A DNA stretch of 64,000 bases from Paraburkholderia silviterrae (GTDB lineage: Bacteria; Pseudomonadota; Gammaproteobacteria; Burkholderiales; Burkholderiaceae), in assembly GCF_004353915.1 (NCBI RefSeq), contig NZ_SMRP01000035.1, positions 1-64,000 on the forward strand, read 5' to 3'. Under the pieces are notes generated by a model. It worked only from the letters and a program-made list of their open reading frames with translations, did not search any database and was not told where the DNA came from. This document shows, piece after piece, positions 25,408 through 34,178 of the stretch. Made by a program: the position numbers and the translations under genes. Every line of letters starts with the position of its first letter. The first letter of the stretch is position 1.

Positions 25408-26991
25408 TCACCCCCGCACAACCTCCCCATCCCTGCGCCGCCAGAGCCCAAGCGGATTGGCATCCGCTAGCGCTTCGGGCAGCAGCTCAGCCGGAAAGTC
25501 CTGATAGCAGACCGGGCGCAGGAAGCGCTCGATCGCGCTCGTGCCCACCGAGGTCGCGCGGCTATCGGAGGTGGCCGGGAACGGTCCGCCATGGACCATC
25601 GCGTGGGCCACTTCCACGCCGGTCGGGAAGCCGTTCACGAGCAGGCGGCCCGCCTTGCGCTCGAGGATAGTCACGAGGCGCTTCGCGGCGGGCAGGTCGT
25701 CGCGCTCCATCTGGATCGTGGCGGTGAGCTGGCCCGCGAAGTGCTCCGCCACCGCAAACAGTTCCGCCACGTGCGCGCAGCGCACCAGGGTCGAAGCCGG
25801 ACCGAACACTTCGTCTTCGAGTGCGTGCTGCGCGAGGAAGGTCTTCGCGTCGGTCACGAAGAGCGCGGCGCATGCCTCGTTCGGGCCGCGCTCCGGCTGG
25901 CCTTGCGCGCATGCCAGCACGCCCGGTGTTTCAGCGAGTCGTCGCACACCCTGTTCGTAAGCGGCGTGAATGCCAGCCGTCAGCATGGTTTGCGCGGGCT
26001 TGCCGGCGAGCGCCGCCTGGGCGGCCGCGACGAACTGTGCGAGCGCGGGGCTTTCCACGGCGATCACGAGCCCCGGGTTCGTACAGAACTGGCCCGCGCC
26101 GAGCATGAGCGAATCGACGAAACCCTGGGCGATGGCCGCGCCGCGCGTGGCGAGCGCCTCCTGCAACAGGAACACCGGATTGATACTGCTCATTTCCGCG
26201 TAGACGGGAATCGGCTCGGGTCGCTGCGCGGCGATCTGCATGAGCGCGGTGCCGCCCGCGCGCGAGCCGGTGAAGCCCACGGCCTTGATGGCCGGATGCG
26301 CGACGAGCGCCTCGCCCACGGTGCGCCCCGCGCCGACGATCAGCGAGAACACGCCTTCGGGCAGCCCCATGTCCTTGACGGCCTGCTGGATCACGCGGCC
26401 CACCATCTCCGAGGTGCCCAGGTGCGCGCCATGCGCCTTCACGACCACCGGGCAGCCGGCAGCGAGTGCGGCCGCCGTGTCGCCGCCCGCCACTGAGAAG
26501 GCGAGCGGGAAGTTGCTCGCGCCGAACACGGCGACCGGACCGACCGCGATCTTCTGCAGGCGCAGATCGGCGCGTGGCAGCGGCTTGCGCTCGGGCAGGG
26601 CGGAGTCGAGCGTCGCGCCAAGCCACAGGCCCTGGCGCACTTCCTGCGCGAACAGGCGCAACTGGCCCACGGTGCGGGCGCGCTCGCCTTCGAGGCGCGC
26701 CTTCGGCAGGCCCGTTTCCGCATGTGCGCGCTCCGTGAGCGCGTCGCCGAGCGCCGCGATGCCGTCGGCGATGCGCTCGAGGAACGACGCACGCACGGGC
26801 AGCGGCAGGCCGCGATAAGCGTCGAAGGCCGCGGCGGCCAGCGCGCAGGCCTGCACCACGTCTCCGACGGTGCCGCTGCCGAACACCGGGGCAGGGATGT
26901 CCGCGCCAGTCGATGGGTTGCAGGCCAGCAGCGGCTGGTCCGAGCCGCGCACCGCGCGGCCCCCGATCAGCATTTCGCCGGTGATTTGCAT
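25408..26991 (-). CDS. 2,5-dioxovalerate (2-oxoglutarate semialdehyde) dehydrogenase
   Basis: A 527-residue aldehyde dehydrogenase. The ATG at 26991 has AGGAGG six bases upstream. Family residues are present: Asn160 in FGASNFPLAF, the nucleotide-binding GFTGS at 240-243, catalytic Glu266 in AEMSS, and nucleophile Cys303 in GAGQFCTNPG. The length and the FGASNFPLAFS and QFCTNPGL contexts match the NADP-type alpha-ketoglutaric semialdehyde dehydrogenases of sugar-acid pathways, not betaine or succinate semialdehyde enzymes. It should oxidise the product of the KdgD-type enzyme encoded nearby to 2-oxoglutarate, the last step of glucarate catabolism. It is divergent from the transporter gene, with three operator-like sites between them. 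Confidence 0.9.
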   Translation of the reverse strand: MQITGEMLIGGRAVRGSDQPLLACNPSTGADIPAPVFGSGTVGDVVQACALAAAAFDAYRGLPLPVRASFLERIADGIAALGDALTERAHAETGLPKARLEGERARTVGQLRLFAQEVRQGLWLGATLDSALPERKPLPRADLRLQKIAVGPVAVFGASNFPLAFSVAGGDTAAALAAGCPVVVKAHGAHLGTSEMVGRVIQQAVKDMGLPEGVFSLIVGAGRTVGEALVAHPAIKAVGFTGSRAGGTALMQIAAQRPEPIPVYAEMSSINPVFLLQEALATRGAAIAQGFVDSLMLGAGQFCTNPGLVIAVESPALAQFVAAAQAALAGKPAQTMLTAGIHAAYEQGVRRLAETPGVLACAQGQPERGPNEACAALFVTDAKTFLAQHALEDEVFGPASTLVRCAHVAELFAVAEHFAGQLTATIQMERDDLPAAKRLVTILERKAGRLLVNGFPTGVEVAHAMVHGGPFPATSDSRATSVGTSAIERFLRPVCYQDFPAELLPEALADANPLGLWRRRDGEVVRG

Positions 26992-27018
26992 GTCGCCTCC
27001 TGATGTCGTTGCTAGATA

Positions 27019-27037
27019 TATGTCATCGTACAACATA
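27019..27037. promoter_or_regulatory. Operator-like site 1 (GntR/FadR type)
   Basis: TATGTCATCGTACAACATA, an imperfect palindrome with TATGT/ACATA arms, lies 28 bases upstream of the semialdehyde dehydrogenase start. Twelve bases (ATCGTACAACAT) recur exactly at 27148-27159, and 15 of 19 bases recur at 27166-27184. Position and symmetry suit binding by the FadR-type regulator encoded at 24592. Confidence 0.65.
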
Positions 27038-27141
27038 AGATCGGCAAGAGCCAATCCCGGCATGATGCGAGGCGCTTCCAGGCCCATAATTTGCGCTAGT
27101 CAGGCACTTTTCTGGCGCGCTGAAAGGGTAAACGCTATGTT

Positions 27142-27160
27142 GAAGTGATCGTACAACATC
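27142..27160. promoter_or_regulatory. Operator-like site 2 (GntR/FadR type)
   Basis: Contains the exact 12-base core ATCGTACAACAT shared with site 1; the left arm is degenerate. It lies about 85 bases before the transporter start, with its centre 24 bases from that of site 3. Confidence 0.55.
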
Positions 27161-27165
27161 GCTAG

Positions 27166-27184
27166 AATGTCATCAGACAACGTA
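27166..27184. promoter_or_regulatory. Operator-like site 3 (GntR/FadR type)
   Basis: AATGTCATCAGACAACGTA matches site 1 at 15 of 19 positions in the same orientation. It lies 61 bases upstream of the transporter start. Together with site 2 it could give cooperative repression of the transporter-gudD-kdgD unit. Confidence 0.55.
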
Positions 27185-27245
27185 CCACGATGCGACTTGT
27201 CGATGCCGAGCCACCGGCCAGGGCGCCAAATTGGAGACAACCCCG

Positions 27246-28577
27246 ATGTCCACTTCCGCCACCCGCTACGAAGACCTGCTGGATTCGGCCAGCGCCAAGG
27301 TCAAGCGGCATGTCTTGCCGCTGTTCCTGATCATGTTCATCGCGAACTACATCGACCGCGTGAACGTCGGTTTCGCCGGCGCGCACATGAAGGCCGATAT
27401 CGGTCTTTCGGCGGCGGCGTACGGCCTGGGCGCGGGGCTGTTCTTCGTCGGCTACGCGATCTTCGAAGTCCCGTCCAACATCCTGATGCAGAAGTTCGGC
27501 GCGCGCGCCTGGCTCACGCGCATCATGGGCACGTGGGGCATCGTCGCGGCGAGCATGGCCTTCGTGCACAACGAGACGTCGTTCTACGTGCTGCGTTTCT
27601 TGCTCGGCATCGCGGAAGCGGGCTTCTTCCCGGGCGTCGTCTATTACTTCGCGCAGTGGCTGCCGCAAAAGGAGCGCGGCAAGGCCGTGGCGATCTTCCT
27701 CGCGGGTTCGGCGTTCGCCTCGGTGCTCTCCGGCCCGGTCACGGGCGCGCTGCTTTCGGTGCACGGCTTGGGCCTCTCGGGCTGGCAGTGGATGTTCCTG
27801 ATCGAAGGCGCGTTCTCCGTTGCGCTGTGCGGCGCGAGCTGGCTCATGCTGAAGTCGCGCATCCGCGACGCGCACTGGCTCTCCGGCGCCGAGCAGACCG
27901 CGCTCGAAACCTGCATGGCGAGCGAGCAGGCCGAGCGCGAAGCCGCGACGGGCGCGTATGTGCCGGTCACGCGGCTGTTGCGCGACCCGCAGATCGTGCT
28001 GTTCTGCTTCCTCTATTTCGCGATCCAGTTGACGATCTACGCGGCCACCTTCTGGCTGCCCACCATCATCCGCAAGATGGGCGGCCTCACCGACTTCCAG
28101 GTGGGCCTGTACAACACGATTCCGTGGATGATCGCCATCGTCGCGATGTACTGCTTCGCGCTGCTCTCGGCGAAATACCGCTTCCAGCAAGCCTGGCTCG
28201 CCGTTGCGCTCGTGATTGCCGCGTGCGGCCTGTTTGCCTCGACCTCGGCGGATCCGGTGTTCTCGTTCGTTGCGATCTGCTTCTCGGCCATCGGCTTCAA
28301 GGCGGCTTCGTCGCTGTTCTGGCCGATCCCGCAGGGCTATCTCGACACCCGCGTGGCCGCCGCGGTGATCGCGCTCATCAATTCGCTCGGCAACCTGGGC
28401 GGCTTCTTTGCCCCGGCCACCTTCGGCTACTTGCAGCAGCACACGGGCTCGATCACGGGCGGGCTTTACGGCCTTGGCGTGACGTCGCTGATCGCCGCCG
28501 CCGTCGCGTTCCTCGCGCGCAACAAGCCTGCGCGCCGCGCCTTTGCCGAGGCGCCGGTGCAGGGCAGCGCGCAGTGA
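27246..28577 (+). CDS. ACS-family MFS transporter, probable glucarate permease
   Basis: A 443-residue 12-segment major facilitator protein. The ATG at 27246 has GGAGA eight bases upstream; a TTG at 27231 is less likely. Marks of the anion:cation symporter (ACS) branch are YIDRVNVGFA in segment 1, FFVGYAIFEVPSNILMQKFG between segments 2 and 3, and LGIAEAGFFPGV in segment 4. ACS members next to sugar-acid dehydratases (GudP, GarP, ExuT type) import hexuronates and aldarates by proton symport. Here the following genes are glucarate dehydratase and 5-dehydro-4-deoxyglucarate dehydratase, so D-glucarate (perhaps galactarate) is the likely substrate. Confidence 0.9.
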   Translation: MSTSATRYEDLLDSASAKVKRHVLPLFLIMFIANYIDRVNVGFAGAHMKADIGLSAAAYGLGAGLFFVGYAIFEVPSNILMQKFGARAWLTRIMGTWGIVAASMAFVHNETSFYVLRFLLGIAEAGFFPGVVYYFAQWLPQKERGKAVAIFLAGSAFASVLSGPVTGALLSVHGLGLSGWQWMFLIEGAFSVALCGASWLMLKSRIRDAHWLSGAEQTALETCMASEQAEREAATGAYVPVTRLLRDPQIVLFCFLYFAIQLTIYAATFWLPTIIRKMGGLTDFQVGLYNTIPWMIAIVAMYCFALLSAKYRFQQAWLAVALVIAACGLFASTSADPVFSFVAICFSAIGFKAASSLFWPIPQGYLDTRVAAAVIALINSLGNLGGFFAPATFGYLQQHTGSITGGLYGLGVTSLIAAAVAFLARNKPARRAFAEAPVQGSAQ

Positions 28578-28807
28578 ACGCACGCGAATTTGCGCGCGGA
28601 GAGAAGTCGCCGCGCGTCTCGCTCTATCGCGTCGGTGCGCAAAGCGGCGCGCTCACGCTTGCTTTGCGCCGCACGGGCGGGCAGGGCGCGAACCGGGTCG
28701 AAATCGTCGCCGCGCAAGATGGCGCGGATGCAGCGGATGCTCATCAGGTATCCTGATTATTGGAATCGTCAGGCGCAGCGCGCCGCATTTATTGAGGTCA
28801 TGCTTCC

Positions 28808-30181
28808 ATGTCTACACAGAACGTCCAGCCATACGGCGAGCCGAAAGTCACGTCGAGTGCCACGCCCGTCGTGACCGAACTGCGCGTCGTGCCCGTTGCG
28901 GGCCGCGACAGCATGCTGATGAATCTCTCCGGCGCACACGGCCCGTTCTTCACGCGCAACGTCGTGCTGCTGCGCGACAGCGCGGGCAACACGGGCGTGG
29001 GCGAAGTGCCGGGCGGCGAGTCGATCCGCAAGACGCTCGACGACGCGCGCGCCTTCGTGGTCGGCCAGTCGATCGGCAATCTGCAGGCGGTGCTCAACAC
29101 GGTGCGCAAGCAGTTCGCCGATCGCGACGCGCTCGGCCGCGGCCTGCAGACCTTCGACCTGCGCACGACCATCCACGCCGTGACCGCGCTCGAGGCCGCG
29201 CTGCTCGACCTGCTCGGCCAGCATCTGAACGTGCCCGTTGCTGCACTGCTGGGCGAAGGGCAGCAGCGCAGCGAAGTGGAGATGCTTGGCTATCTGTTCT
29301 TCATCGGCGATCGCAACAAGACCGATCTGCCGTACGCGAGCGGCGCCGATGGCCGCGACGACTGGGAGCGCCTGCGCACCGAAGCAGCGATGACGCCCGA
29401 AGCCGTCGTGCGCCTGGCCGAGGCCGCGCAACAGCGTTACGGCTTCAACGACTTCAAGCTCAAGGGCGGGGTGCTGGCGGGCGACGCGGAAATGGAGGCC
29501 GTCACGGCGCTGGCCGAGCGCTTCCCGCGAGCGCGCGTGACGCTCGACCCGAACGGCGCGTGGTCGCTCGCCGAGGCCATCCGCCTGTGCCGCGACAAGC
29601 ACGGCGTGCTCGCTTACGCGGAAGACCCCTGCGGCGCGGAAAACGGCTACTCGGGCCGCGAAGTGATGGCCGAGTTCCGCCGCGCGACGGGCCTGCCCAC
29701 GGCCACCAACATGATCGCCACCGACTGGCGCCAGATGGGCCACGCGATCCAGCTGCAATCGGTGGACATTCCGCTCGCGGACCCGCATTTCTGGACCATG
29801 CAGGGCTCGGTGCGCGTGGCGCAGATGTGCAACGACTGGGGGCTCACGTGGGGCTCGCACTCGAATAACCACTTCGACATTTCGCTCGCGATGTTCACGC
29901 ATGTGGCCGCCGCGGCGCCCGGCAAGATCACTGCGATCGACACGCACTGGATCTGGCAGGACGGCCAGCGCCTCACGCGCGAGCCGCTGCAAATCGCAGG
30001 CGGCAAGGTGCAGGTGCCGCACAAGCCGGGCCTCGGCATCGAGATCGACCTGGACGCGCTGGAGCAAGCGCACGCGCTCTATCAGCAGCACGGCCTGGGC
30101 GCACGCGACGACGCGATCGCCATGCAGTACCTCATTCCCAACTGGAAGTTCGACAACAAGCGCTCGTGCCTCGTGCGCTGA
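28808..30181 (+). CDS. gudD: Glucarate dehydratase
   Basis: A 457-residue enolase-superfamily enzyme that dehydrates D-glucarate (and often L-idarate) to 5-dehydro-4-deoxyglucarate. It is close to the E. coli enzyme in length and sequence pattern: the catalytic KxK is FKLKGG near residue 217, the Mg ligands lie in LDPNGAW and EDPCG, followed by ATNMIATDWRQMGHA and the general-base His in GSHSNNHFD near residue 350. The C-terminal AIDTHWIWQDGQRLT and MQYLIPNWKFD segments also match the GudD subgroup, separating it from galactarate-specific relatives. It lies 230 bases after the transporter and 64 bases before the next pathway gene, all on one strand. Confidence 0.95.
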   Translation: MSTQNVQPYGEPKVTSSATPVVTELRVVPVAGRDSMLMNLSGAHGPFFTRNVVLLRDSAGNTGVGEVPGGESIRKTLDDARAFVVGQSIGNLQAVLNTVRKQFADRDALGRGLQTFDLRTTIHAVTALEAALLDLLGQHLNVPVAALLGEGQQRSEVEMLGYLFFIGDRNKTDLPYASGADGRDDWERLRTEAAMTPEAVVRLAEAAQQRYGFNDFKLKGGVLAGDAEMEAVTALAERFPRARVTLDPNGAWSLAEAIRLCRDKHGVLAYAEDPCGAENGYSGREVMAEFRRATGLPTATNMIATDWRQMGHAIQLQSVDIPLADPHFWTMQGSVRVAQMCNDWGLTWGSHSNNHFDISLAMFTHVAAAAPGKITAIDTHWIWQDGQRLTREPLQIAGGKVQVPHKPGLGIEIDLDALEQAHALYQQHGLGARDDAIAMQYLIPNWKFDNKRSCLVR

Positions 30182-30245
30182 GCGCGGCCCGAACGCCACG
30201 CCATCGACTGAACACCTTTACCGACTTCATCACAGGATCAAGACC

Positions 30246-31163
30246 ATGACCACGCCGCAAGAGCTCAAGCAAATCGTTTCCGACGGCCTGCTTTCGTTCC
30301 CCGTCACCGACTTCGACGCAGAGGGCAACTTCCGCGCCGGCACCTATGCCGAGCGCCTCGAATGGCTCGCCCCCTACGGCGCGAGCGCTTTGTTTGCGGC
30401 GGGCGGCACGGGCGAATTCTTCTCGCTCACGAAAAGCGAGTACTCCCAGGTGATCAAGACCGCCACTGAAACCTGCAAGGGCAAGGTGCCGATTCTCGCG
30501 GGCGCGGGCGGCCCGACGCGCGTGGCCATCGAGTACGCGCAGGAAGCGGAGCGCAACGGCGCGCAAGGCATACTGCTGATGCCGCATTACCTCACGGAAG
30601 CCTCGCAGGAAGGTATTGCGGCTCACGTCGAGCAGGTCTGCAAGGCCGTTCCCAGGATGGGCGTGATCGTCTACAACCGCGCGAATTCGAAGCTCGGCGC
30701 CGACATGCTCGAACTGCTGGCGCAGCGCTGCGAGAACCTCATCGGCTTCAAGGACGGCGTGGGCGATATCGAGTCGATGGTGACGATCCGCCGGCGCCTG
30801 GGCGAGCGCTTCTCGTACCTCGGCGGCCTGCCCACGGCGGAAGTCTACGCGGCGGCCTACAAGGCGCTGGGCGTGCCCGTGTACTCGTCGGCGGTGTTCA
30901 ACTTCATTCCGAAGACGGCGATGGACTTCTACCGCGCGATTGCCGCGGACGATCACGCCACCGTCGGCAAGCTCATCGACGAGTTCTTCCTGCCGTACCT
31001 GAAGATCCGCAATCGCCGCGCCGGCTACGCGGTGAGCATTGTGAAGGGGGGCGCGAAGCTCGTCGGCCACGACGCGGGCCCGGTGCGCGCGCCGCTCACC
31101 GACCTCAACGAAGAGGAAATGGCGCAGCTCGACGCGCTCATCAAGAAGCTGGGTGCGCAGTAA
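30246..31163 (+). CDS. kdgD: 5-dehydro-4-deoxyglucarate dehydratase
   Basis: A 305-residue class I aldolase-type (DHDPS superfamily) enzyme that decarboxylates and dehydrates 5-dehydro-4-deoxyglucarate to 2-oxoglutarate semialdehyde. Visible family features are FPVTDFD at the start of the barrel, GGTGEFFSLT (the phosphate/carboxylate loop), a catalytic Tyr in VIVYNRAN near residue 143, and the Schiff-base Lys in LIGFKDGVGD near 168. The GGTGEFFSL and YNRANS contexts are typical of KdgD and not of DapA, which has GTTGE and YNVPxR. With gudD and the semialdehyde dehydrogenase it completes the route to 2-oxoglutarate. Confidence 0.94.
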   Translation: MTTPQELKQIVSDGLLSFPVTDFDAEGNFRAGTYAERLEWLAPYGASALFAAGGTGEFFSLTKSEYSQVIKTATETCKGKVPILAGAGGPTRVAIEYAQEAERNGAQGILLMPHYLTEASQEGIAAHVEQVCKAVPRMGVIVYNRANSKLGADMLELLAQRCENLIGFKDGVGDIESMVTIRRRLGERFSYLGGLPTAEVYAAAYKALGVPVYSSAVFNFIPKTAMDFYRAIAADDHATVGKLIDEFFLPYLKIRNRRAGYAVSIVKGGAKLVGHDAGPVRAPLTDLNEEEMAQLDALIKKLGAQ

Positions 31164-31174
31164 TTCCGCGCAGC

Positions 31175-31438
31175 TCAATGCCCGGCGGCGTCGCCGAACA
31201 GATCGAAGTTGGCCTGATCGGCGGCTGGCGCTGCGGCGCTGTCTTGCGCGTTCGTGCGCTTGCGCCGCTGGCCCTTTTGCTGGCGCGGCTTGCCGAACAG
31301 ATCCTCCGCGGTAAAGCCGAATTCGGCGATGGCGGCACGGGCGGCCGCAAGCGCGTCTTGAGCCGCCTCGGCGCGCAACGCTTCGATGCGCGCGTCCAGG
31401 GCGCGTTTTTCGGCGAGCAATTCGAGGTAGGTAGCCAT
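31175..31438 (-). CDS. H-NS-like protein lacking the C-terminal DNA-binding domain
   Basis: An 87-residue protein. The N-terminal half (MATYLELLAEKRALDARIEA through EFGFTAEDLFG) matches the coiled-coil oligomerisation region of Burkholderia H-NS/BpH3-type proteins, ending in the usual TAEDLFG followed by a basic patch (KPRQQKGQRRKR, about 50-61). The normal C-terminal domain, with its YRDPxTGxTWSGRG and PxWI motifs, is absent. Instead there is a short Ala/Gln-rich tail ending FDLFGDAAGH. It could be a dominant-negative partner that forms mixed oligomers with full-length H-NS, like H-NST, or a protein with an AT-hook-like basic patch. It converges with kdgD, 11 bases away. Confidence 0.7.
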   Translation of the reverse strand: MATYLELLAEKRALDARIEALRAEAAQDALAAARAAIAEFGFTAEDLFGKPRQQKGQRRKRTNAQDSAAAPAADQANFDLFGDAAGH

Positions 31439-31543
31439 CTGCTGTCTGGTCGGTTGGGGTGGTGGGAGCGGTAGATTTTACGTCAAGCGCTGCGCGCCGT
31501 GCGTGACATGGCGCTCATCATCGAGGCGAACCGGCGCCCACGC

Positions 31544-32239
31544 TCACAGATACGCGGCAAGCAGCGTCGTCACGAGCGCCGAAAGCGCCAGCAGCAGCGC
31601 AGCGAGCCAGAGCGAGGCGCGCCGCGGCGCGCGCACGGCAGCGGGCAGGCGCTTGGCGCCCGTCACCATCGGGCCGAGCAGATTGTGGCCCTTGAGGAGC
31701 GCATAGACCGCGATCGCGCATACATGCAGCACGACGGCTGCGGCCAGCAGGTCCCACCCCCAGGCGTGGATGGCCGCGATCGCATTCGCGACGGCGGCCG
31801 GGACGATCTCGGAGAGCGGGCCTTCGTCGGCGATATCGTTGTTGTCGTAGAGGCCAGAGAGCGTTTCGACGAGCAGCAGCGCGAGCAGAAACAGCACCAT
31901 CCACCCGCCCGCCGCGTTGTGGCCGACCTGCACGTCGGGCTCGCGCCGCGCCAGATGGCGCAAATGCCGCCACGCCGCAGCGGGCGTCGCGACGAAGCGC
32001 GTGAAGCGCGCGGTCTCGCTGCCGAAGCAGCCCCACAGCAGACGGAACAGCACGAGCGCGAGCAGCGTCTCGCCCGCGCGCACGTGCAGATGCATCCAGT
32101 TCAAGCGTTGCGAGACATAGGCGAGCGCCACGAGCACAACGGCGAGCCAGTGAAACAGCCGCACGGGCAGATCCCAGACACGCACACGGCGCGTGAGCGC
32201 GGCACTGGGCGAGGGCGAGGCGTCAGGTCCGGTATCCAT
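31544..32239 (-). CDS. Cytochrome b561-type membrane protein (Ni/Fe-hydrogenase-like cytochrome b)
   Basis: A 231-residue membrane protein with four main hydrophobic segments plus a C-terminal one. The start VRVWDLPVRLFHWLAV holds the first haem-ligand His; further candidates are HVRAGE, the QVGHNAAGG loop with the next helix, and HAWGWDLLAAAVVLHVCAI near 165-180. This pattern belongs to the cytochrome b/b6 domain family that shuttles electrons between periplasmic c-type partners and quinone. No partner gene is adjacent; in similar loci a small cytochrome c is common. The gene is single, on the strand opposite its neighbours. Confidence 0.87.
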   Translation of the reverse strand: MDTGPDASPSPSAALTRRVRVWDLPVRLFHWLAVVLVALAYVSQRLNWMHLHVRAGETLLALVLFRLLWGCFGSETARFTRFVATPAAAWRHLRHLARREPDVQVGHNAAGGWMVLFLLALLLVETLSGLYDNNDIADEGPLSEIVPAAVANAIAAIHAWGWDLLAAAVVLHVCAIAVYALLKGHNLLGPMVTGAKRLPAAVRAPRRASLWLAALLLALSALVTTLLAAYL

Positions 32240-32405
32240 GGCAATCCTCTATATTGCGGCGAGTGTGGGCGAGCGGGCGCGTTGGCGCGGCGCTGATTGC
32301 ACTGTAACGCTGCCATGCGCGGCGCGCTCGTGCCCGGCATGGCGTCGGCTCGCGCTTTCGGCCATACTTGCGCCAGTTTTACACGACCCGCGAACAACGA
32401 AGCCG

Positions 32406-33005
32406 ATGAACAAGAACCGACTCGAAGCGTTCAGCGATGGCGTGCTCGCCATCATCATCACCATCATGGTGCTGGAACTCAAAGTGCCGCACGGCGAGGA
32501 TATCGCGGCGCTCCTGCCGTTGTGGCCCACGGTGCTCAGCTACATCCTGAGCTTCGTGTATGTCGGCATTTACTGGAACAACCATCATCACATGCTGCAC
32601 GCTTCCAGCAGCGTGAACGGCACCGTGCTATGGGCGAACCTGCATCTATTATTCTGGCTTTCGCTGCTGCCGTTCACCACGGGATGGATGGGCGAGAACC
32701 ACTTCGGGCGCTGGCCTACCGTGCTTTACGGCCTGAATCTGCTGTTCTGCGCGATCGCCTACGTCGCGCTGCAAGGGACGCTGGTACGCCATCACGGCGC
32801 GCAAAGCGCGCTCGCGCGTGCGCTGGCACACGATATGAAGGGCAAGGCTTCGGTGGTGGGGTACGTGCTGGGAATGGGGCTGGCGGCGGCGGGGTGGCCG
32901 CATTTCGGCGCGCTGTTCTTCGTGGCGGTGGCGCTGCTGTGGCTCGTGCCGGACCGCCGGATGGAGCGCCTCGTGGCGGCCGCGCACGAGCCGCCGCAAG
33001 AATAA
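32406..33005 (+). CDS. TMEM175-family (DUF1211) potassium-channel-like protein
   Basis: A 199-residue protein with six hydrophobic segments. The family signature RLEAFSDGVLAIIITIMVLEL starts at residue 5 and contains the conserved RxxxFSDGV of TMEM175 channels, in which segment 1 lines the pore. Bacterial members form tetrameric potassium-selective leak channels. A histidine cluster NNHHHMLH follows segment 2. The ATG at 32406 puts the signature directly at the N-terminus. The gene is flanked by genes on the other strand and is probably monocistronic. Confidence 0.9.
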   Translation: MNKNRLEAFSDGVLAIIITIMVLELKVPHGEDIAALLPLWPTVLSYILSFVYVGIYWNNHHHMLHASSSVNGTVLWANLHLLFWLSLLPFTTGWMGENHFGRWPTVLYGLNLLFCAIAYVALQGTLVRHHGAQSALARALAHDMKGKASVVGYVLGMGLAAAGWPHFGALFFVAVALLWLVPDRRMERLVAAAHEPPQE

Positions 33006-33074
33006 ATCAGGCGGGCGCGGTCTGCCTGTGGCGATGGAGACCGCGCCCGCTTCCGTCTACGTGGTCTCGACGGA

Positions 33075-33683
33075 TTAGCTGGCCATATGCTTGCGCTGCG
33101 CCAGCTCCTTCGCCTTGGCGATGTCCGCCTGGATCACCGGCAGTCCTTCGCTTGCGGCCTTCTTCAGCCCCGCATCGCGGCCCGAGGCGATTTCCGCCTG
33201 GAAGGCCGAAAGCGTCTTTTGCTGGCCGGCCAGCGCCACCTGCTCGATATAGGCCTTGTCGAAATCGGCGCCGCGCAGATTCTTGATGCTGTCGATCGTG
33301 GCCATGTCCGGGTCGTTGCGCGGCACGTCCACGCCGCGCGGGCTCGCGGCGCGCATCGAGTTGGAGAGCTTCGTGTAGTCGGAGACGATCTGCTCCGCGA
33401 AGGCCTTCACTTCGCGGTCGGAAGAGCGCGAATCGGCAATGCGCGCGGCGTCGCGTTGCGTGGCGACGGTCTGCGTGCCGTCTGCGATGAAGCTCTTGTC
33501 GGCTTCATGCAGCTTGTCTGCGGCACCGGCGGCGGCCGCATTGGTCGTGGCAGCCGTGGTCGCATTGGCGGTGGCGGGGTTGGTGCCGGCAGGCGCCGCG
33601 GTCTGGGCGTGAGCGCCCAGCGAGAGCACGAGAAGGCCGGCGGCGGATGCAGTGGCGAGCGAAGCAAGCGAGAGGCGGGGCAT
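33075..33683 (-). CDS. DUF4142-domain exported protein
   Basis: A 202-residue protein. It has a signal peptide (about 1-26, cleaved at AHAQ), then a low-complexity Ala/Thr/Asn linker to about residue 55, then a four-helix ferritin-like DUF4142 domain: DKSFIADGTQTVATQRDAARIA, SDREVKAFAEQIVSDYTKL, FDKAYIEQVALAGQQKTLSAFQAEI and the closing helix. Members are periplasmic proteins of unknown function, often seen in stress-related contexts. No metal-binding His/Glu pattern of active ferritins is evident. The gene is preceded by GGAGT-type SD and followed by a convergent channel gene. Confidence 0.87.
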   Translation of the reverse strand: MPRLSLASLATASAAGLLVLSLGAHAQTAAPAGTNPATANATTAATTNAAAAGAADKLHEADKSFIADGTQTVATQRDAARIADSRSSDREVKAFAEQIVSDYTKLSNSMRAASPRGVDVPRNDPDMATIDSIKNLRGADFDKAYIEQVALAGQQKTLSAFQAEIASGRDAGLKKAASEGLPVIQADIAKAKELAQRKHMAS

Positions 33684-34178
33684 AGGAACTCCTTTCTACG
33701 TGATTTATCGATTGCACAAACGAGGCCCTGGCGGGATGCGATACGCATGTGTTGCGCGGGCTTCGTTTGCGACCGCTGTGCGAGCTTGTCGCGCAACGGT
33801 CTGATGAATTCTAGGAAGGCTTGGCGCGTAGAGGTGAAACCATGGCGTCGCTTCTGTAACGGTTGGTAAGAACGCTGGGCGGCGCAAGAGAGCCGCTCGC
33901 GATTCATCGCGATGTCATCGGCATCGTGCAAGACGTGAGACGCCGCTCGATCTGCGCATATGCACTGTTGCGGCGTGCGTGGGCCAATAGTGCATATGCA
34001 TCGATTGCGGCGCTGCTCATCCCCAGGCGTGCGTCGATCGTGTTGCGGCACATCTGCAGCGATACGGTACGCCAATGTGCCTGGCAGATGGCACAATGGT
34101 CCCATTCGTTCACGTCTGATTTCACGTATTCGTCACTTCGATCCCGTATAGAGCGGCGGGACTCGCGAGACCAACAGG
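33684..34178. other. Intergenic region of 495 bases with a long inverted repeat
   Basis: No convincing gene. GCATATGCACT (33956-33966) and AGTGCATATGC (33989-33999) are exact inverted copies. The pairing extends inward four more bases with one mismatch, giving a 15-bp stem around a 14-base loop (33971-33984). Each arm contains the self-complementary GCATATGC. This could be an operator with two palindromic half-sites, a small RNA element or a remnant of a dispersed repeat. Promoters for the divergent DUF4142 and cyclase genes should also lie in this region. Confidence 0.5.
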
